From positions 1 through 64,000 of the forward strand of contig NZ_JASHKB010000010.1 of NCBI RefSeq assembly GCF_030732865.1: a stretch of 64,000 nucleotides of DNA, in the 5' to 3' direction. The notes beneath the pieces are model-generated. The model made no database searches and was not told the DNA's origin. It saw nothing but the letters and a program-made list of their open reading frames with translations. Shown piece by piece: positions 19,653 to 28,206 of this stretch. The position numbers were made by a program, and so were the translations under genes. This DNA is from Roseitalea sp. MMSF_3546 (lineage in GTDB: Bacteria > Pseudomonadota > Alphaproteobacteria > Rhizobiales > Rhizobiaceae). Each line of letters begins with the position of its first letter. Position 1 is the first letter of the stretch.

Positions 19653-21224
19653 TCACCGAAGCGCGGCGATCACCGCGTCGGTGCCGGTGACCAGCGAGAC
19701 GTTCTGCAGCGCGTAGTTGATCGAGGCGTTGTGCCAGTCCGCGTTCATGGTCGAACAGCCATCCTCGGGGATGACCATCACATAACCCTTGTCGGCGCCG
19801 GTGCGCGCGGTGTGCTCGATCGACATGTTGGTCCAGGCGCCGGTCTGGATGATCATGTCGCGCCCCTCCGCCTTCAGGATCGTCTCCAGCTCGGTGCCCT
19901 CCCAGGCCGACATGCGCATCTTCTCGACGACATGATCGCTCTCTCGCGGCTCGAGCCCGGCGACGGCGGCCGCGCCCCAGGAGCCGCGCCTGAGCGCGTT
20001 GTTGTCGATCACGCCCTCGAACAGCGGCGCGTTCAGCGTCAGGCCGCGCGCGTCGGGCGGGACGACGAAATGCACATGGATCACGGGTACGCCAAGTTGG
20101 CGGCAGCGTTCGGCCAGCCTTGCAATGTTGGCAATCGCGTTCTGCTCGCGGCAATGGACCGGCGAGCCCGAATCGGCGAATGCGCCCCCTTCCATGACGA
20201 CATCGTTCTGCATGTCCTGGATGATCAGCGCGCAGCGCGATGCGTCGAGCCGCAGGGCCTCGTCCGCCCCGTTCGCGGACACGGTGGCCGGTTGCACGGC
20301 CGTTGCGCCGCGCGCGCGCATGAAAGGCTCGTTGCGCGGACCGACCTTGACCTTGACCGAATAGACGCTGGTCGATGCGCACACATAGAGCGTGCGCCAG
20401 TCCTCGCCGCCCCAGTGCAGGTTGGCCGGCAGTTCGGGAATGGAGACCTTGCCGATCAGCTTGCCGGACCGGTCGTAGACCCAAAGCCCGCCTGGCGCGG
20501 TGCACCAGACATTGCCCTGGGCGTCGCATTTCATCCCGTCGGGCACGCCCGGCAGCAGCGAATCCTTGATGCCCGAGGCGAAGATGCGGCCATTGGCAAG
20601 GCGGTCGCCCGCAACGTCGTAGACGCGGATATTCGCCTGCTCGGTGTCGTTGACGTAAAGAAGCGATTCGTCGGGCGAAAAGCATAGGCCGTTGGGCATG
20701 GTGAACAGGTAGCGGTCGACCACGAGCTGCGGCTCGTCGCCCGGCCGGTGCCCCGGCGGCAGGCGGAACACGCCCTGCCAGCCCAGTTCGCGCGGGCGCT
20801 CGATGCCGAACCCATCCATGCGCCCGTACCAGGGGTCGGTGAACCAGATCGAACCGTCCGACTTGACGCAGATGTCGTTGGGCGAGTTGAGTTCGCGCCC
20901 TTCATAGTGACTGGCCAGCACCTCGCGCCGCCCGTCCGGCGAAAAGCGGGTGACCGAAGAGGTCGAATGCTCGCAGACCAGCAGGTTGAGATCGGCGTCA
21001 TAGGTCATGCCGTTGCCCTTGTGCGAGGGCCGCATCACCTCGCGCACGCCGGCGCGGTCGAGCCGGCGCCTGACATCGCCGGGCATGTCCGAGAACAGCA
21101 AGTATTGGTCGACCGGGTGCCAAATCGGCCCCTCGGTGAAGTCAAAGCCCGAGCCCGCCTGGATGACGGGCGCGTGCTCGTCGATCAGCCGGCGGAACGC
21201 CGGATCGAGCGCCTCATGCGCCAT
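19653..21224 (-). CDS. fusion of SMP-30/gluconolactonase and isochorismatase-like hydrolase lacking the nucleophilic Cys
   Basis: A 523-residue two-domain protein. Residues about 1-300 form a six-bladed SMP-30 lactonase propeller: metal ligands Glu31 (FTEGPIW), Asn178 (MPNGL) and Asp229 (VPDG) with SPND at 114-117. Residues about 328-523 are an isochorismatase-like hydrolase with Asp337 (IIQDMQND) and Lys435 (VVEKMRM) of the usual Asp-Lys-Cys triad. The position normally occupied by Cys (T-N-x-C) reads TNMSIEHTAR, so Ser468 stands in its place. A lactonase joined to a possible amide hydrolase suggests stepwise ring opening. The ATG has GGGAGGAGG upstream. Whether the second domain is active, and on what, is unknown. 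Confidence 0.85.
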   Translation of the reverse strand: MAHEALDPAFRRLIDEHAPVIQAGSGFDFTEGPIWHPVDQYLLFSDMPGDVRRRLDRAGVREVMRPSHKGNGMTYDADLNLLVCEHSTSSVTRFSPDGRREVLASHYEGRELNSPNDICVKSDGSIWFTDPWYGRMDGFGIERPRELGWQGVFRLPPGHRPGDEPQLVVDRYLFTMPNGLCFSPDESLLYVNDTEQANIRVYDVAGDRLANGRIFASGIKDSLLPGVPDGMKCDAQGNVWCTAPGGLWVYDRSGKLIGKVSIPELPANLHWGGEDWRTLYVCASTSVYSVKVKVGPRNEPFMRARGATAVQPATVSANGADEALRLDASRCALIIQDMQNDVVMEGGAFADSGSPVHCREQNAIANIARLAERCRQLGVPVIHVHFVVPPDARGLTLNAPLFEGVIDNNALRRGSWGAAAVAGLEPRESDHVVEKMRMSAWEGTELETILKAEGRDMIIQTGAWTNMSIEHTARTGADKGYVMVIPEDGCSTMNADWHNASINYALQNVSLVTGTDAVIAALR

Positions 21225-21260
21225 GGTGGCCTCCTCCCTGAGCTGCCCGCAAGCAATGGC

Positions 21261-22112
21261 CTATGCGGGGAACCAGTTGCGCCGCGGCACCGACTGGCTG
21301 ACCGGGCCGGGGATGGCCATGTCGAGCCGGCCGACGACCTGCCCGTTCTCCACGAGCGCCGGCTTGTCGTGGATCGGCAGCAGATATTTCGCGCCCGAAT
21401 ACATCAGCTTGCGCACCGCCCCCTTTTCGGCGCGCTTGGAGCCGCCATGATTGCCCGTGACCTGATATTCCTCCGGGCCGAAGGAGCGTTGCGGCGCGAT
21501 GATCTGGTCGTTGAAGTCATAGATGACATCGCCGCAGATCGTCGCGCGCCCGTCCGCGGTCTCGACATGGACGTTCATCGAGCCTTCGGTGTGGGCGCCG
21601 GCCGCTTCGAGATGCACGCCAGGCATCAGTTCGACCGGCCCGGAGATCTCCAGATCCTCGAGGCGCAGCGCACCGGGCGTGTGCAGCCGTTCGACCAGAT
21701 GGATGATGTCGGGCTTGGGGTATTGCGGGTGCATCAGCCCGGAGACCGAATATTCGAGCTCGCGCCGATTGATGACCACCGTCGTGTTCATCGGAAAATG
21801 GTCGTCCTTGCCGGCATGGTCGATATGCAAATGGGTGTGCAGGACGTAACGCACATCCGAGAGCTTGACCCCGTGATTGGCAAGCTGCCGCTCGATCATG
21901 TTCTCGTGGAACTGCAGCCCGCGCATGCCCAGCGTTTCCATGATCGCGTTGTCGCGATAGCCGGTGTCGACGACGATCGGATATTGCCCGCCCAGGATCA
22001 GAAAGCCGTAGACGGGCACGCGCCGCGTGCGCCCGCAGTCGCGCCCGAGCACGAGAAAGCTCGATTCGAGCTCGATATCGCCATAATCGAGCAGCCTGAT
22101 TTCCAGTGCCAT
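21261..22112 (-). CDS. metallo-beta-lactamase-fold lactonase (AttM/AiiA-like)
   Basis: A 283-residue hydrolase with the binuclear zinc motif HTHLHIDHAG (His94, His96, Asp98, His99), a further ligand His in the AGAHTEGSMN region near residue 173 and the Asp of CGDVIYDF near 195. The pattern is that of N-acyl-homoserine lactonases and related lactonases (PF00753). Placement between an SMP-30 lactonase fusion and an amidohydrolase suggests a catabolic lactone rather than quorum quenching, but both are possible. A strong GGGAGGGAGG precedes the ATG. Confidence 0.82.
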   Translation of the reverse strand: MALEIRLLDYGDIELESSFLVLGRDCGRTRRVPVYGFLILGGQYPIVVDTGYRDNAIMETLGMRGLQFHENMIERQLANHGVKLSDVRYVLHTHLHIDHAGKDDHFPMNTTVVINRRELEYSVSGLMHPQYPKPDIIHLVERLHTPGALRLEDLEISGPVELMPGVHLEAAGAHTEGSMNVHVETADGRATICGDVIYDFNDQIIAPQRSFGPEEYQVTGNHGGSKRAEKGAVRKLMYSGAKYLLPIHDKPALVENGQVVGRLDMAIPGPVSQSVPRRNWFPA

Positions 22113-22130
22113 GGGTTTCCTCCCTCCCTT

Positions 22131-23015
22131 TCAATCGAGCCGGTAGACCCGGCAAGCCGTGTCGTGAAAGATCGCATTGCGGGCCCCGGCGTCGAGCGCT
22201 TCGACCGCCTTGCGATGCGCGCCGAGCAAGGTCGCATAGTCGGTCCAGAGCTTTTCGATGGGAAAGTTCGAGCCCCACAGGCAGCGCTCGGGCCCGAACA
22301 GGGCGACCGTCTGGTCGGTCAGCCAGGCAATGTGCTCGCCATCGCAGCGATGAATGAAGGTGCCGAAGCCGGAGAGCTTGGCGACGACATTGCGCCGCGC
22401 GGCCAGGCTTGCCATCCGCGCGCGCCAATGGGCACGGCCGGCCTGGCTCCCATCCTCCAGCATGCCGGCGTGCTGGAGCACGAAAGTCACGTCTGGAACG
22501 GCATCGGCGAGTTCGCACGCCCCGTCCATCTGCCCGGCAAAAACCTGCAGGTCGAACGACCAGCCATGATCGGCGAGCGCGGCGATGTTGCGCCGAACCG
22601 TGCCGTCGCGGCACAGATCGGGCGATGATGCAAAGCGGTACAGTTCGTTCTCATGCCAGTGAAACTGCTGGCGAATGCCGCGCACCAGCGGCCATTGGGC
22701 GAGCGCATCGAGCGCCGGGCGCACATCGTCGACCGTCATGTCGGCATAGGCGACGATGGCGTGCGGCCAGCCCGTCTCCCCGGCCAGCGAACTGACCCAG
22801 GCGACCTCGTCCCCGGCGCGCTCGGGCGGCCAGTTGGCCTGCACATAGACGGCGCGGGAGACATCTGTGGCTTCGATGTCGCCCAGATATTCCGATATCG
22901 GATAGTCACGCCGGATCGGCTCGTAGGGCCCGAAGATGCGCGGCTGCATCGGCCCTTCAAGCCAGGGCAGATCGGACCGCCGCCAGACGTGGAAATGGGC
23001 GTCGACAACGCTCAC
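22131..23015 (-). CDS. amidohydrolase-2 family hydrolase (lactonase-like TIM barrel)
   Basis: A 294-residue protein beginning MSVVDAHFHVWRR, the D-x-H-x-H metal motif. Later landmarks are VYVQANWPPE, GIRQQFHWHEN, the His in VLQHAGML, the KLSGF strand and the C-terminal LWGSNFPIEKL, where relatives usually have Asp in the GSDFP motif; here it is Asn. Family members include fluorolactonases and 2-pyrone-4,6-dicarboxylate hydrolases. The GTG start at 23015 overlaps the stop of the CoxE-like gene (GTGA). Function within the cluster is inferred to be lactone or amide hydrolysis. Confidence 0.75.
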   Translation of the reverse strand: MSVVDAHFHVWRRSDLPWLEGPMQPRIFGPYEPIRRDYPISEYLGDIEATDVSRAVYVQANWPPERAGDEVAWVSSLAGETGWPHAIVAYADMTVDDVRPALDALAQWPLVRGIRQQFHWHENELYRFASSPDLCRDGTVRRNIAALADHGWSFDLQVFAGQMDGACELADAVPDVTFVLQHAGMLEDGSQAGRAHWRARMASLAARRNVVAKLSGFGTFIHRCDGEHIAWLTDQTVALFGPERCLWGSNFPIEKLWTDYATLLGAHRKAVEALDAGARNAIFHDTACRVYRLD

Positions 23016-24121
23016 GGCCGCGCTCCCTTGGAGAAGCTCAGCACTTCACGGGCGATCGCCTGCGCGGTCGAGCCGTCGCCGAGGCGGTCGATCATCGGTA
23101 TGATGGCGGCCATGGCTTCCGTTTCGGGCCGGTAGTGCGGATCGGTGGCAAGCGGCGACAGCCACAGCACCGACCAGGCCAGCCCGCGCAGCCTGGCCAT
23201 CGCGGACGCGAGCGCCTCGGGGCCGCCGCGCTCGAGCCCGTCGGAGACGATGACGACCAGCGCGCCGCGCGCGAACGCGGCAAAACGCGGCACCGACAGG
23301 AACACCGCGAGCGCCTCGCCGAGCCGTGTACCGCCGTCCCAGTCGGCGACCAGGCCCGAGGCGCGCGTGAGCGCCTGCTCGCGATTGCGGTGGCGCAGGG
23401 CGCGCGTCACCCGCGTCAGCCGGGTGCCGAGCGTGAAGGCCTCCACGCGCTCGCCGGCCTGCACCAGCGTATGGGCGAGGCGCAGGCTGCCGTCGGTGCC
23501 GGCCTTCATCGAGCCCGACACATCGATCAGGATGAGCACCCGGCGCTGCCGGTCGCGGCGCGTACGGGTGGGCAGGGCGATCACCTCGCCGTCGCGGCGG
23601 GCCATGTCGCGGAAGGCGCGGCGCGCGTCCGACAGCCGGCCCGGGCCGCTTTTCGTGCGGCGCGAGGTGCGGCGCGGCAGTGCCTTGGGCGCGGCGCGGG
23701 CCAGGGCACGCAGCGCTGCGTCCTCGTCGCCCGCCGCAAGGGTCCGCCGCATCAGCCGCTCGGTCGCCGTCGCCTCGGCGCCGGAGGGTTCGTCCTCGTC
23801 GGGCTGGGGCGTCAGGTCGAATTCGCCGGCGTCATAGGCGCCGGGCAGATCCTCCGGCTCGCCGATGGCGGGCGCGGCAAGGCTGCGGCCAAGGAAGACG
23901 GCGTCGAACACCGCGTCGAACTGATCGCGCCGCTCGGGGGACGGACCGAACACCGCATGGGCGGCGCGGCGCACATCGTGCAGCGAGCGCGGACCCAGCA
24001 GCCCGACCGAGGCCAGGAAGGTCTCGGTCTGCTCTGGCGCGGCGGCGAAGCCGGCCGCCCGCAGGGCGCCCGCGAAATCGAGAAAGGGCGTCGCGGCCCT
24101 TGGCAGCGCAGGCGCGCTCAC
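23012..24121 (-). CDS. CoxE-like VWA-domain protein
   Basis: A 369-residue protein of the CoxE family (von Willebrand factor A-like). The MIDAS metal motif DVSGS is at residues 200-204 and a second conserved part, VIVSDGLERGG, follows near 300. The first 190 residues are helical with an acidic stretch at 107-113 and a basic stretch at 147-160. CoxE works with the MoxR-type ATPase CoxD in inserting or maturing the molybdenum-copper or molybdenum-sulfur site of CO dehydrogenase-type hydroxylases. The GTG at 24121 overlaps the stop of the CoxD-like gene by four bases. Confidence 0.82.
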   Translation of the reverse strand: MSAPALPRAATPFLDFAGALRAAGFAAAPEQTETFLASVGLLGPRSLHDVRRAAHAVFGPSPERRDQFDAVFDAVFLGRSLAAPAIGEPEDLPGAYDAGEFDLTPQPDEDEPSGAEATATERLMRRTLAAGDEDAALRALARAAPKALPRRTSRRTKSGPGRLSDARRAFRDMARRDGEVIALPTRTRRDRQRRVLILIDVSGSMKAGTDGSLRLAHTLVQAGERVEAFTLGTRLTRVTRALRHRNREQALTRASGLVADWDGGTRLGEALAVFLSVPRFAAFARGALVVIVSDGLERGGPEALASAMARLRGLAWSVLWLSPLATDPHYRPETEAMAAIIPMIDRLGDGSTAQAIAREVLSFSKGARP

Positions 24122-24999
24122 GAGGCGATCCTTTCGAGCATGGCGTCGAGCTGCGGCGCCACATAGGACAGATCGTCCTGGTCCTTGAGCGCGACGCCGA
24201 TGGCTCGGGCAAAGGCACGCGGCCACGGCACGCCCTGGTCGTGCAGGATCGTCGCGGCCTCGGCCCATTCGACGGTCTCGGCGACGCCCGGCGGCTTGGC
24301 GAGCGGCTCGGCCCGCAACTGACCGACCGCCGCGACCACCTTGCCGGCGGTGTCCTGGGCGACCGATGAGGCACGCATCATCACGATCTGGGCTTCCAGC
24401 GCTGGATCGGGATAGTCGATCCAGTGATAGACGCAGCGCCGGCGCAGCGCCTCGTGCAGCTCGCGCGTGCGGTTCGAGGTCAGGATGACGACCGGCGGCT
24501 CGGCGGCGCGGATCGTGCCGCGCTCGGGGATCGACAGGGTGAAGTCGGACAGGAACTCAAGCAGGAACGCCTCGAATTCGTGGTCGGCGCGGTCGATCTC
24601 GTCGATCAGCAGCACGCGCTCGCGCGGGCGCTCGAGCGCCAGCAGCACCGGCCGGGCGATCAGATATTCGTCCGCATAAAGATTGACGTATTCGTCGCCC
24701 GCCTGCCGGATGGCCAGCATCTGGCGCGGGAAGTTCCACTCATACATCGCCGCCGCGCTGTCGATGCCCTCATAGCATTGCAGGCGTACCAGTTCACGCC
24801 CCAGGATCGAGGCGATGGCCTTGGCCGCCTCGGTCTTGCCGACGCCGGGGGCGCCTTCAAGCAGCAGCGGCTTGCGCAGCGACAGCGCCAGGAAGGCCGC
24901 CGTCGCCAGCCCTTCGGAAGCGATGTATTGCGCGTCGCGCAGGGCGCGTGCGAGCGGGTCGGGCCCGTCAAGACCGGCTGGCAGTTGCCGGACGGCCAT
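24118..24999 (-). CDS. CoxD-like MoxR-family AAA+ ATPase
   Basis: A 293-residue AAA+ ATPase with Walker A GAPGVGKT (49-56), Walker B LLIDEIDRAD (about 130-139) and sensor region ILTSNRTRELHEALRRR with the arginine finger. It matches CoxD of CO-dehydrogenase clusters, a chaperone-like ATPase for molybdenum-site maturation that partners CoxE. Its ATG overlaps the stop of the upstream molybdopterin-subunit gene as TGATG, so the two are translationally coupled. Confidence 0.85.
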   Translation of the reverse strand: MAVRQLPAGLDGPDPLARALRDAQYIASEGLATAAFLALSLRKPLLLEGAPGVGKTEAAKAIASILGRELVRLQCYEGIDSAAAMYEWNFPRQMLAIRQAGDEYVNLYADEYLIARPVLLALERPRERVLLIDEIDRADHEFEAFLLEFLSDFTLSIPERGTIRAAEPPVVILTSNRTRELHEALRRRCVYHWIDYPDPALEAQIVMMRASSVAQDTAGKVVAAVGQLRAEPLAKPPGVAETVEWAEAATILHDQGVPWPRAFARAIGVALKDQDDLSYVAPQLDAMLERIAS

Positions 25000-26021
25000 C
25001 AGAGCGCCTGCCGCGGCCTTGCGCCGCCATTGGCCCGGATGCCGCGCAACACCTTTTCGGGCGTGACCGGCAGTTCGTCGATGCGCACGCCGACCGCGTC
25101 ATAGACCGCGTTGACCACGGCCGGCAGCACCGGATTGGCACACATCTCGCCCGGCCCCTTGCCGCCATAGGGGCCGTCCTCGGCCGGCCGTTCCAGCACC
25201 GAGATATGATGCGGGGCGAGATCGCCGGGTCCGGGCATGAGGTAATGATTGAAATCGACCGGACCGTGATCGCGGGCCGGATAGTAGGGCTCGGTCGTCT
25301 CCCAGGCGGCATGGCTCATGCCCATCCAGGCGCCGCCGCGCAATTGCTGCTCCACCAGCCCCGGATTGAGCGCGCGGCCGACCTCGTAGGCCGACTGCAT
25401 GTCGGTGACGGCGACCTCGCCGGTCTCGTCGTCGACCTCGACCTCGACCAGCATGGCGGCATGGGCGAAGGTGGAGACCGGCGTCATCTCGCCGGTTTCA
25501 GGATCGACCTCGGACAGCGGAATGAGGAAGATCCCCCGCCCGGCGATGGTGCGCCCCTGCTTGAACTGGGCGGCCTGGGCGGCGGCCATCGTGGTGATCG
25601 AGCGCGAAGGCGCGCCGCGCACATGGATGTTGCCCCGACCGTCGGTGACCAGATCGCCCGGATCGACCTCCAGTTCCTCGGCGGCCGCCTCGAGCATCAC
25701 CGAACGCGCTTCCTGCGCCGCCATGATGACGGCGTTGCCCATGCGATGCGTGCCGCGGCTGGCGAACGAGCCCATGTCGTGCGGACCGGTGTCGCTGTCG
25801 GCGGTGTCGACATAGACGTCGTCGATCGGAATGCCCAGGGTCTCGGCGGCGATCTGGCGGGTGACCGACTTCATGCCCTGGCCCAGATCGATGGCCGAAA
25901 GGGCGACGGTGAACTTGCCGTCGGGGTTGGAATGGACCAGCGCCTGGGAGGGATCGCCGCCCAGATTCATGCCGATCGGATAGTTGATCGCCGCAAAGCC
26001 GCGGCCCCTGTGCACGGCCAT
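24999..26021 (-). CDS. molybdenum hydroxylase, molybdopterin-binding subunit, C-terminal half (separate gene)
   Basis: A 340-residue protein corresponding to the second half of a xanthine-dehydrogenase-type large subunit. It contains the cofactor-binding segments GMNLGGDPSQALVHSN, IDLGQGMKSV, FASRGTHRMGN and the C-terminal PYGGKGPGEMCANP, where the Glu is the predicted catalytic base. The start is fixed by AGGAGG five bases before the ATG at 26021, and that ATG shares a base with the stop of the first-half gene (TGATG). I therefore read the pair as two real genes rather than a frameshifted one; the strong internal ribosome site and the complete tail on the first gene support this. Confidence 0.8.
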   Translation of the reverse strand: MAVHRGRGFAAINYPIGMNLGGDPSQALVHSNPDGKFTVALSAIDLGQGMKSVTRQIAAETLGIPIDDVYVDTADSDTGPHDMGSFASRGTHRMGNAVIMAAQEARSVMLEAAAEELEVDPGDLVTDGRGNIHVRGAPSRSITTMAAAQAAQFKQGRTIAGRGIFLIPLSEVDPETGEMTPVSTFAHAAMLVEVEVDDETGEVAVTDMQSAYEVGRALNPGLVEQQLRGGAWMGMSHAAWETTEPYYPARDHGPVDFNHYLMPGPGDLAPHHISVLERPAEDGPYGGKGPGEMCANPVLPAVVNAVYDAVGVRIDELPVTPEKVLRGIRANGGARPRQAL

Positions 26022-27733
26022 CACCGCCTCCTGAAGCCGGAAATGGAGGAAAAGCGCATGGCGCCCGAGCGCCGGGGCCGGTCCTTGCTGGCGGCCGGTC
26101 GCTCCGGTGCCGGTGGCGGGGCGCCCGATTGCGCGGGTTCGCGTGGCGGCGCCGGCGTGCCCTGCGATACGGGCGCGGGCTGGCTTGATCGCGATGGGGG
26201 CCGGGCCGGCTGCGGCGCCGTCGGCACGCCGGCCGGCGCCGGCGCGGGGGCTCCACCCTTTTGCGCGTAGGAGCCGGAGGAAAAGCCCTCGACGCGGCCA
26301 TGTTCGTCGGTGGCGGTGCGGGCCGGCAGCCGCGCGCGTTCGCCGCCGCCGCCGGTGAGCGAGGAGGCCGCCCGCGATTCGGGCTTGATCGTCACGCCGG
26401 CCTTTTCGGCGACCACCTGGCAGCACTCGATGAAGGCGCAGTTCTTGGCAAGGCGCCGATGCGCCTTCATGTCGCCGTCGCGATAGGCATTGAGAATGCG
26501 CAGGTCGACCGGGTTCATCCGAACCGTTTCAGCGACCTTGTCCATATGCGCCTCGATGGCGAAGTCGACGCCCGTGATGCCGAAGCCGCGCATCGCCGTC
26601 GCCGGCGTGCGGTTGGTGTAGACGCAATGAACGTCCGCATGAACATTGGGGATCGTGTAGGGGCCGGGCAGATGTCCGACCGCCTTGATGATGGCGTAGG
26701 AGGACAGGCGCGTATAGGCGCCGGCGTCGAAATAGCCGGTGAACTTGCGCGCCACGATGCGCCCGTCATCCATCACGCCGTCGGTCAGGTACCAGCGCTC
26801 GGCGCCGCGTGGGGCGCCGACCTGCATCTCCTCCTCGCGGTCCCACATCGACTTGCACGGCCGGCCGGTGAGCATGGCGCCCAGGATCGCAAGCGGCTCA
26901 TGGATCGAATCCACCTTGCCGCCGAAGCCGCCGCCCACCGTGCCGCCGACGAAATGCAGCCGCGAGGACGGCGTGGCGAGCACCTTGGCCGCCGTGCCCA
27001 GCGAGAAGAACAGGGCCTGCGTGGAGGTGTAGCAGACCCAGCGCCCGTTCTGCTCGGGCGCGGCGATCGCCCCGCAGGTCTCGATCGGCGCCTGCTCGAT
27101 CGGCGACATCTGGTAGCGCCCCTCGACCACGTGATCGGCCGATGCGAGCGCCGCCTCGACATCGCCATAGCGCAGCTTCTGGTGATTGTACTTGCCGTGA
27201 TAGACGAACAGATTGCCCGGATAGGTCTCGCAGACGGTCGGCGCGCCCGGCGCAAGCGCCTCCTCGACATCGAGCACATGGGCCAGCGGCTCCCAGTCGA
27301 CGCGCACCGCCTTGACGGCCGCGCGCGCCTGCGCCTCGGTCTGCGCGATCACCGCCGCCACCGGCTCGCCGCGATAGGCGACCTTTGTGTCCGACAGGAC
27401 GGGCTCGTCGTCGAGGCCGAAATCGAGCAGCGAGAGCAGCGTGTTCAGGTTCTGCGGCACGTCCTTGCCGGTGAGAATGCGCACCACGCCCGGCATGCGC
27501 TCGGCCTGGGACGTGTCGATCCGGCGGATGCGTGCGTGATGGTGCGGCGAGCGCACATAGCGCATGTGCAGCAGGCCGTCGAACAGATGGTCGTCGTAAA
27601 AGGGCGAGCGTCCGGTGACATGGCCCTCGATGTCCTGGCGCCTGGTGCGCTTGCCGATCTCGTTGAGGTTCTCCTCGCGCTCGTCGGCGAACAGTTCCTT
27701 GCGCAGTTCGAAACCGCCGGTCACGGCATTCAT
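26021..27733 (-). CDS. molybdenum hydroxylase, molybdopterin-binding subunit, N-terminal half with Pro-rich tail
   Basis: A 570-residue protein covering the first half of a xanthine-dehydrogenase-type large subunit: hammerhead domain (residues about 20-130), VAYRGEPVAAVIA, the molybdopterin loop GGTVGGGFGGK and RGFGITGVDFAIEAHMDKVA. After about residue 480 it continues into a Pro/Ala-rich low-complexity tail ending MRFSSISGFRRR. It lacks the CoxL AYxCSFR loop, so this is not a true Mo-Cu CO dehydrogenase but a Mo-hydroxylase oxidising an unknown heterocycle, aldehyde or carboxylate. The ATG at 27733 overlaps the 2Fe-2S subunit stop. Confidence 0.82.
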   Translation of the reverse strand: MNAVTGGFELRKELFADEREENLNEIGKRTRRQDIEGHVTGRSPFYDDHLFDGLLHMRYVRSPHHHARIRRIDTSQAERMPGVVRILTGKDVPQNLNTLLSLLDFGLDDEPVLSDTKVAYRGEPVAAVIAQTEAQARAAVKAVRVDWEPLAHVLDVEEALAPGAPTVCETYPGNLFVYHGKYNHQKLRYGDVEAALASADHVVEGRYQMSPIEQAPIETCGAIAAPEQNGRWVCYTSTQALFFSLGTAAKVLATPSSRLHFVGGTVGGGFGGKVDSIHEPLAILGAMLTGRPCKSMWDREEEMQVGAPRGAERWYLTDGVMDDGRIVARKFTGYFDAGAYTRLSSYAIIKAVGHLPGPYTIPNVHADVHCVYTNRTPATAMRGFGITGVDFAIEAHMDKVAETVRMNPVDLRILNAYRDGDMKAHRRLAKNCAFIECCQVVAEKAGVTIKPESRAASSLTGGGGERARLPARTATDEHGRVEGFSSGSYAQKGGAPAPAPAGVPTAPQPARPPSRSSQPAPVSQGTPAPPREPAQSGAPPPAPERPAASKDRPRRSGAMRFSSISGFRRR

Positions 27734-28206
27734 GGCCTGGTCCTTTCTTCGGCGACCGCCTCGATCGCGGCGATGATCGGCTCGTATCCGGTGCAGCGGC
27801 ACAGATTGCCCGAGATCGCCTCGACGATCTCCGCCCGGGTCGGGCGCGGATTGCGGTCCAGAAGGGCGCGCGCCGACACCAGCATGCCCGGCGTGCAATA
27901 GCCGCACTGGGCGGCGAAATTCTCCATGAAGGCGTCCTGGAGCGGATCGAGACGCGCGCCGTCCGCAAGGCCGGCCGCCGTGCCGACGGCGCGGCCATCG
28001 GCGGCTTCGGCCAGCACCAGACAGGACAAATGCGTTTGGCCATCGATCGTCACCGTGCAGGCGCCGCAGGTGCCCTGGCCGCAGCCATATTTGGGCGACA
28101 GGTCGCCCAGCCCGCGGCGCAGGAAGTCCAGAAGGTTCTGGCCGGGCTCGGCGAAGCCGGCCCGCTCGGTCCCGTTGAGCGTGACGGTCACGGGCTTTTT
28201 CGCCAT
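27730..28206 (-). CDS. molybdenum hydroxylase, 2Fe-2S subunit (CoxS-like)
   Basis: A 158-residue electron-transfer subunit. The plant-ferredoxin-type cluster ligands are Cys42, Cys47, Cys50 and Cys62 (GCGQGTCGAC), and the second cluster in the helical domain uses Cys101, Cys104, Cys136 and Cys138 (CGYCTPG, CRCTGY). It passes electrons from the molybdenum site to FAD. The ATG at 28206 is preferred over the GTG at 28209 because GGAGG then sits seven bases upstream. It overlaps both neighbours (TGATG with the FAD subunit, ATGA with the Mo subunit). Confidence 0.93.
   Translation of the reverse strand: MAKKPVTVTLNGTERAGFAEPGQNLLDFLRRGLGDLSPKYGCGQGTCGACTVTIDGQTHLSCLVLAEAADGRAVGTAAGLADGARLDPLQDAFMENFAAQCGYCTPGMLVSARALLDRNPRPTRAEIVEAISGNLCRCTGYEPIIAAIEAVAEERTRP

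Noticed and set aside
21261-22112. Quorum-quenching AHL lactonase as firm assignment
   Set aside because: The HxHxDH motif is shared by many lactonases, and the genomic context is catabolic, so only the general fold and lactonase-like class are claimed.
26021-26030. Frameshift in the molybdopterin subunit
   Set aside because: The second half has its own AGGAGG and ATG forming a TGATG overlap, and the first half has a complete tail, so two genes are the better reading.
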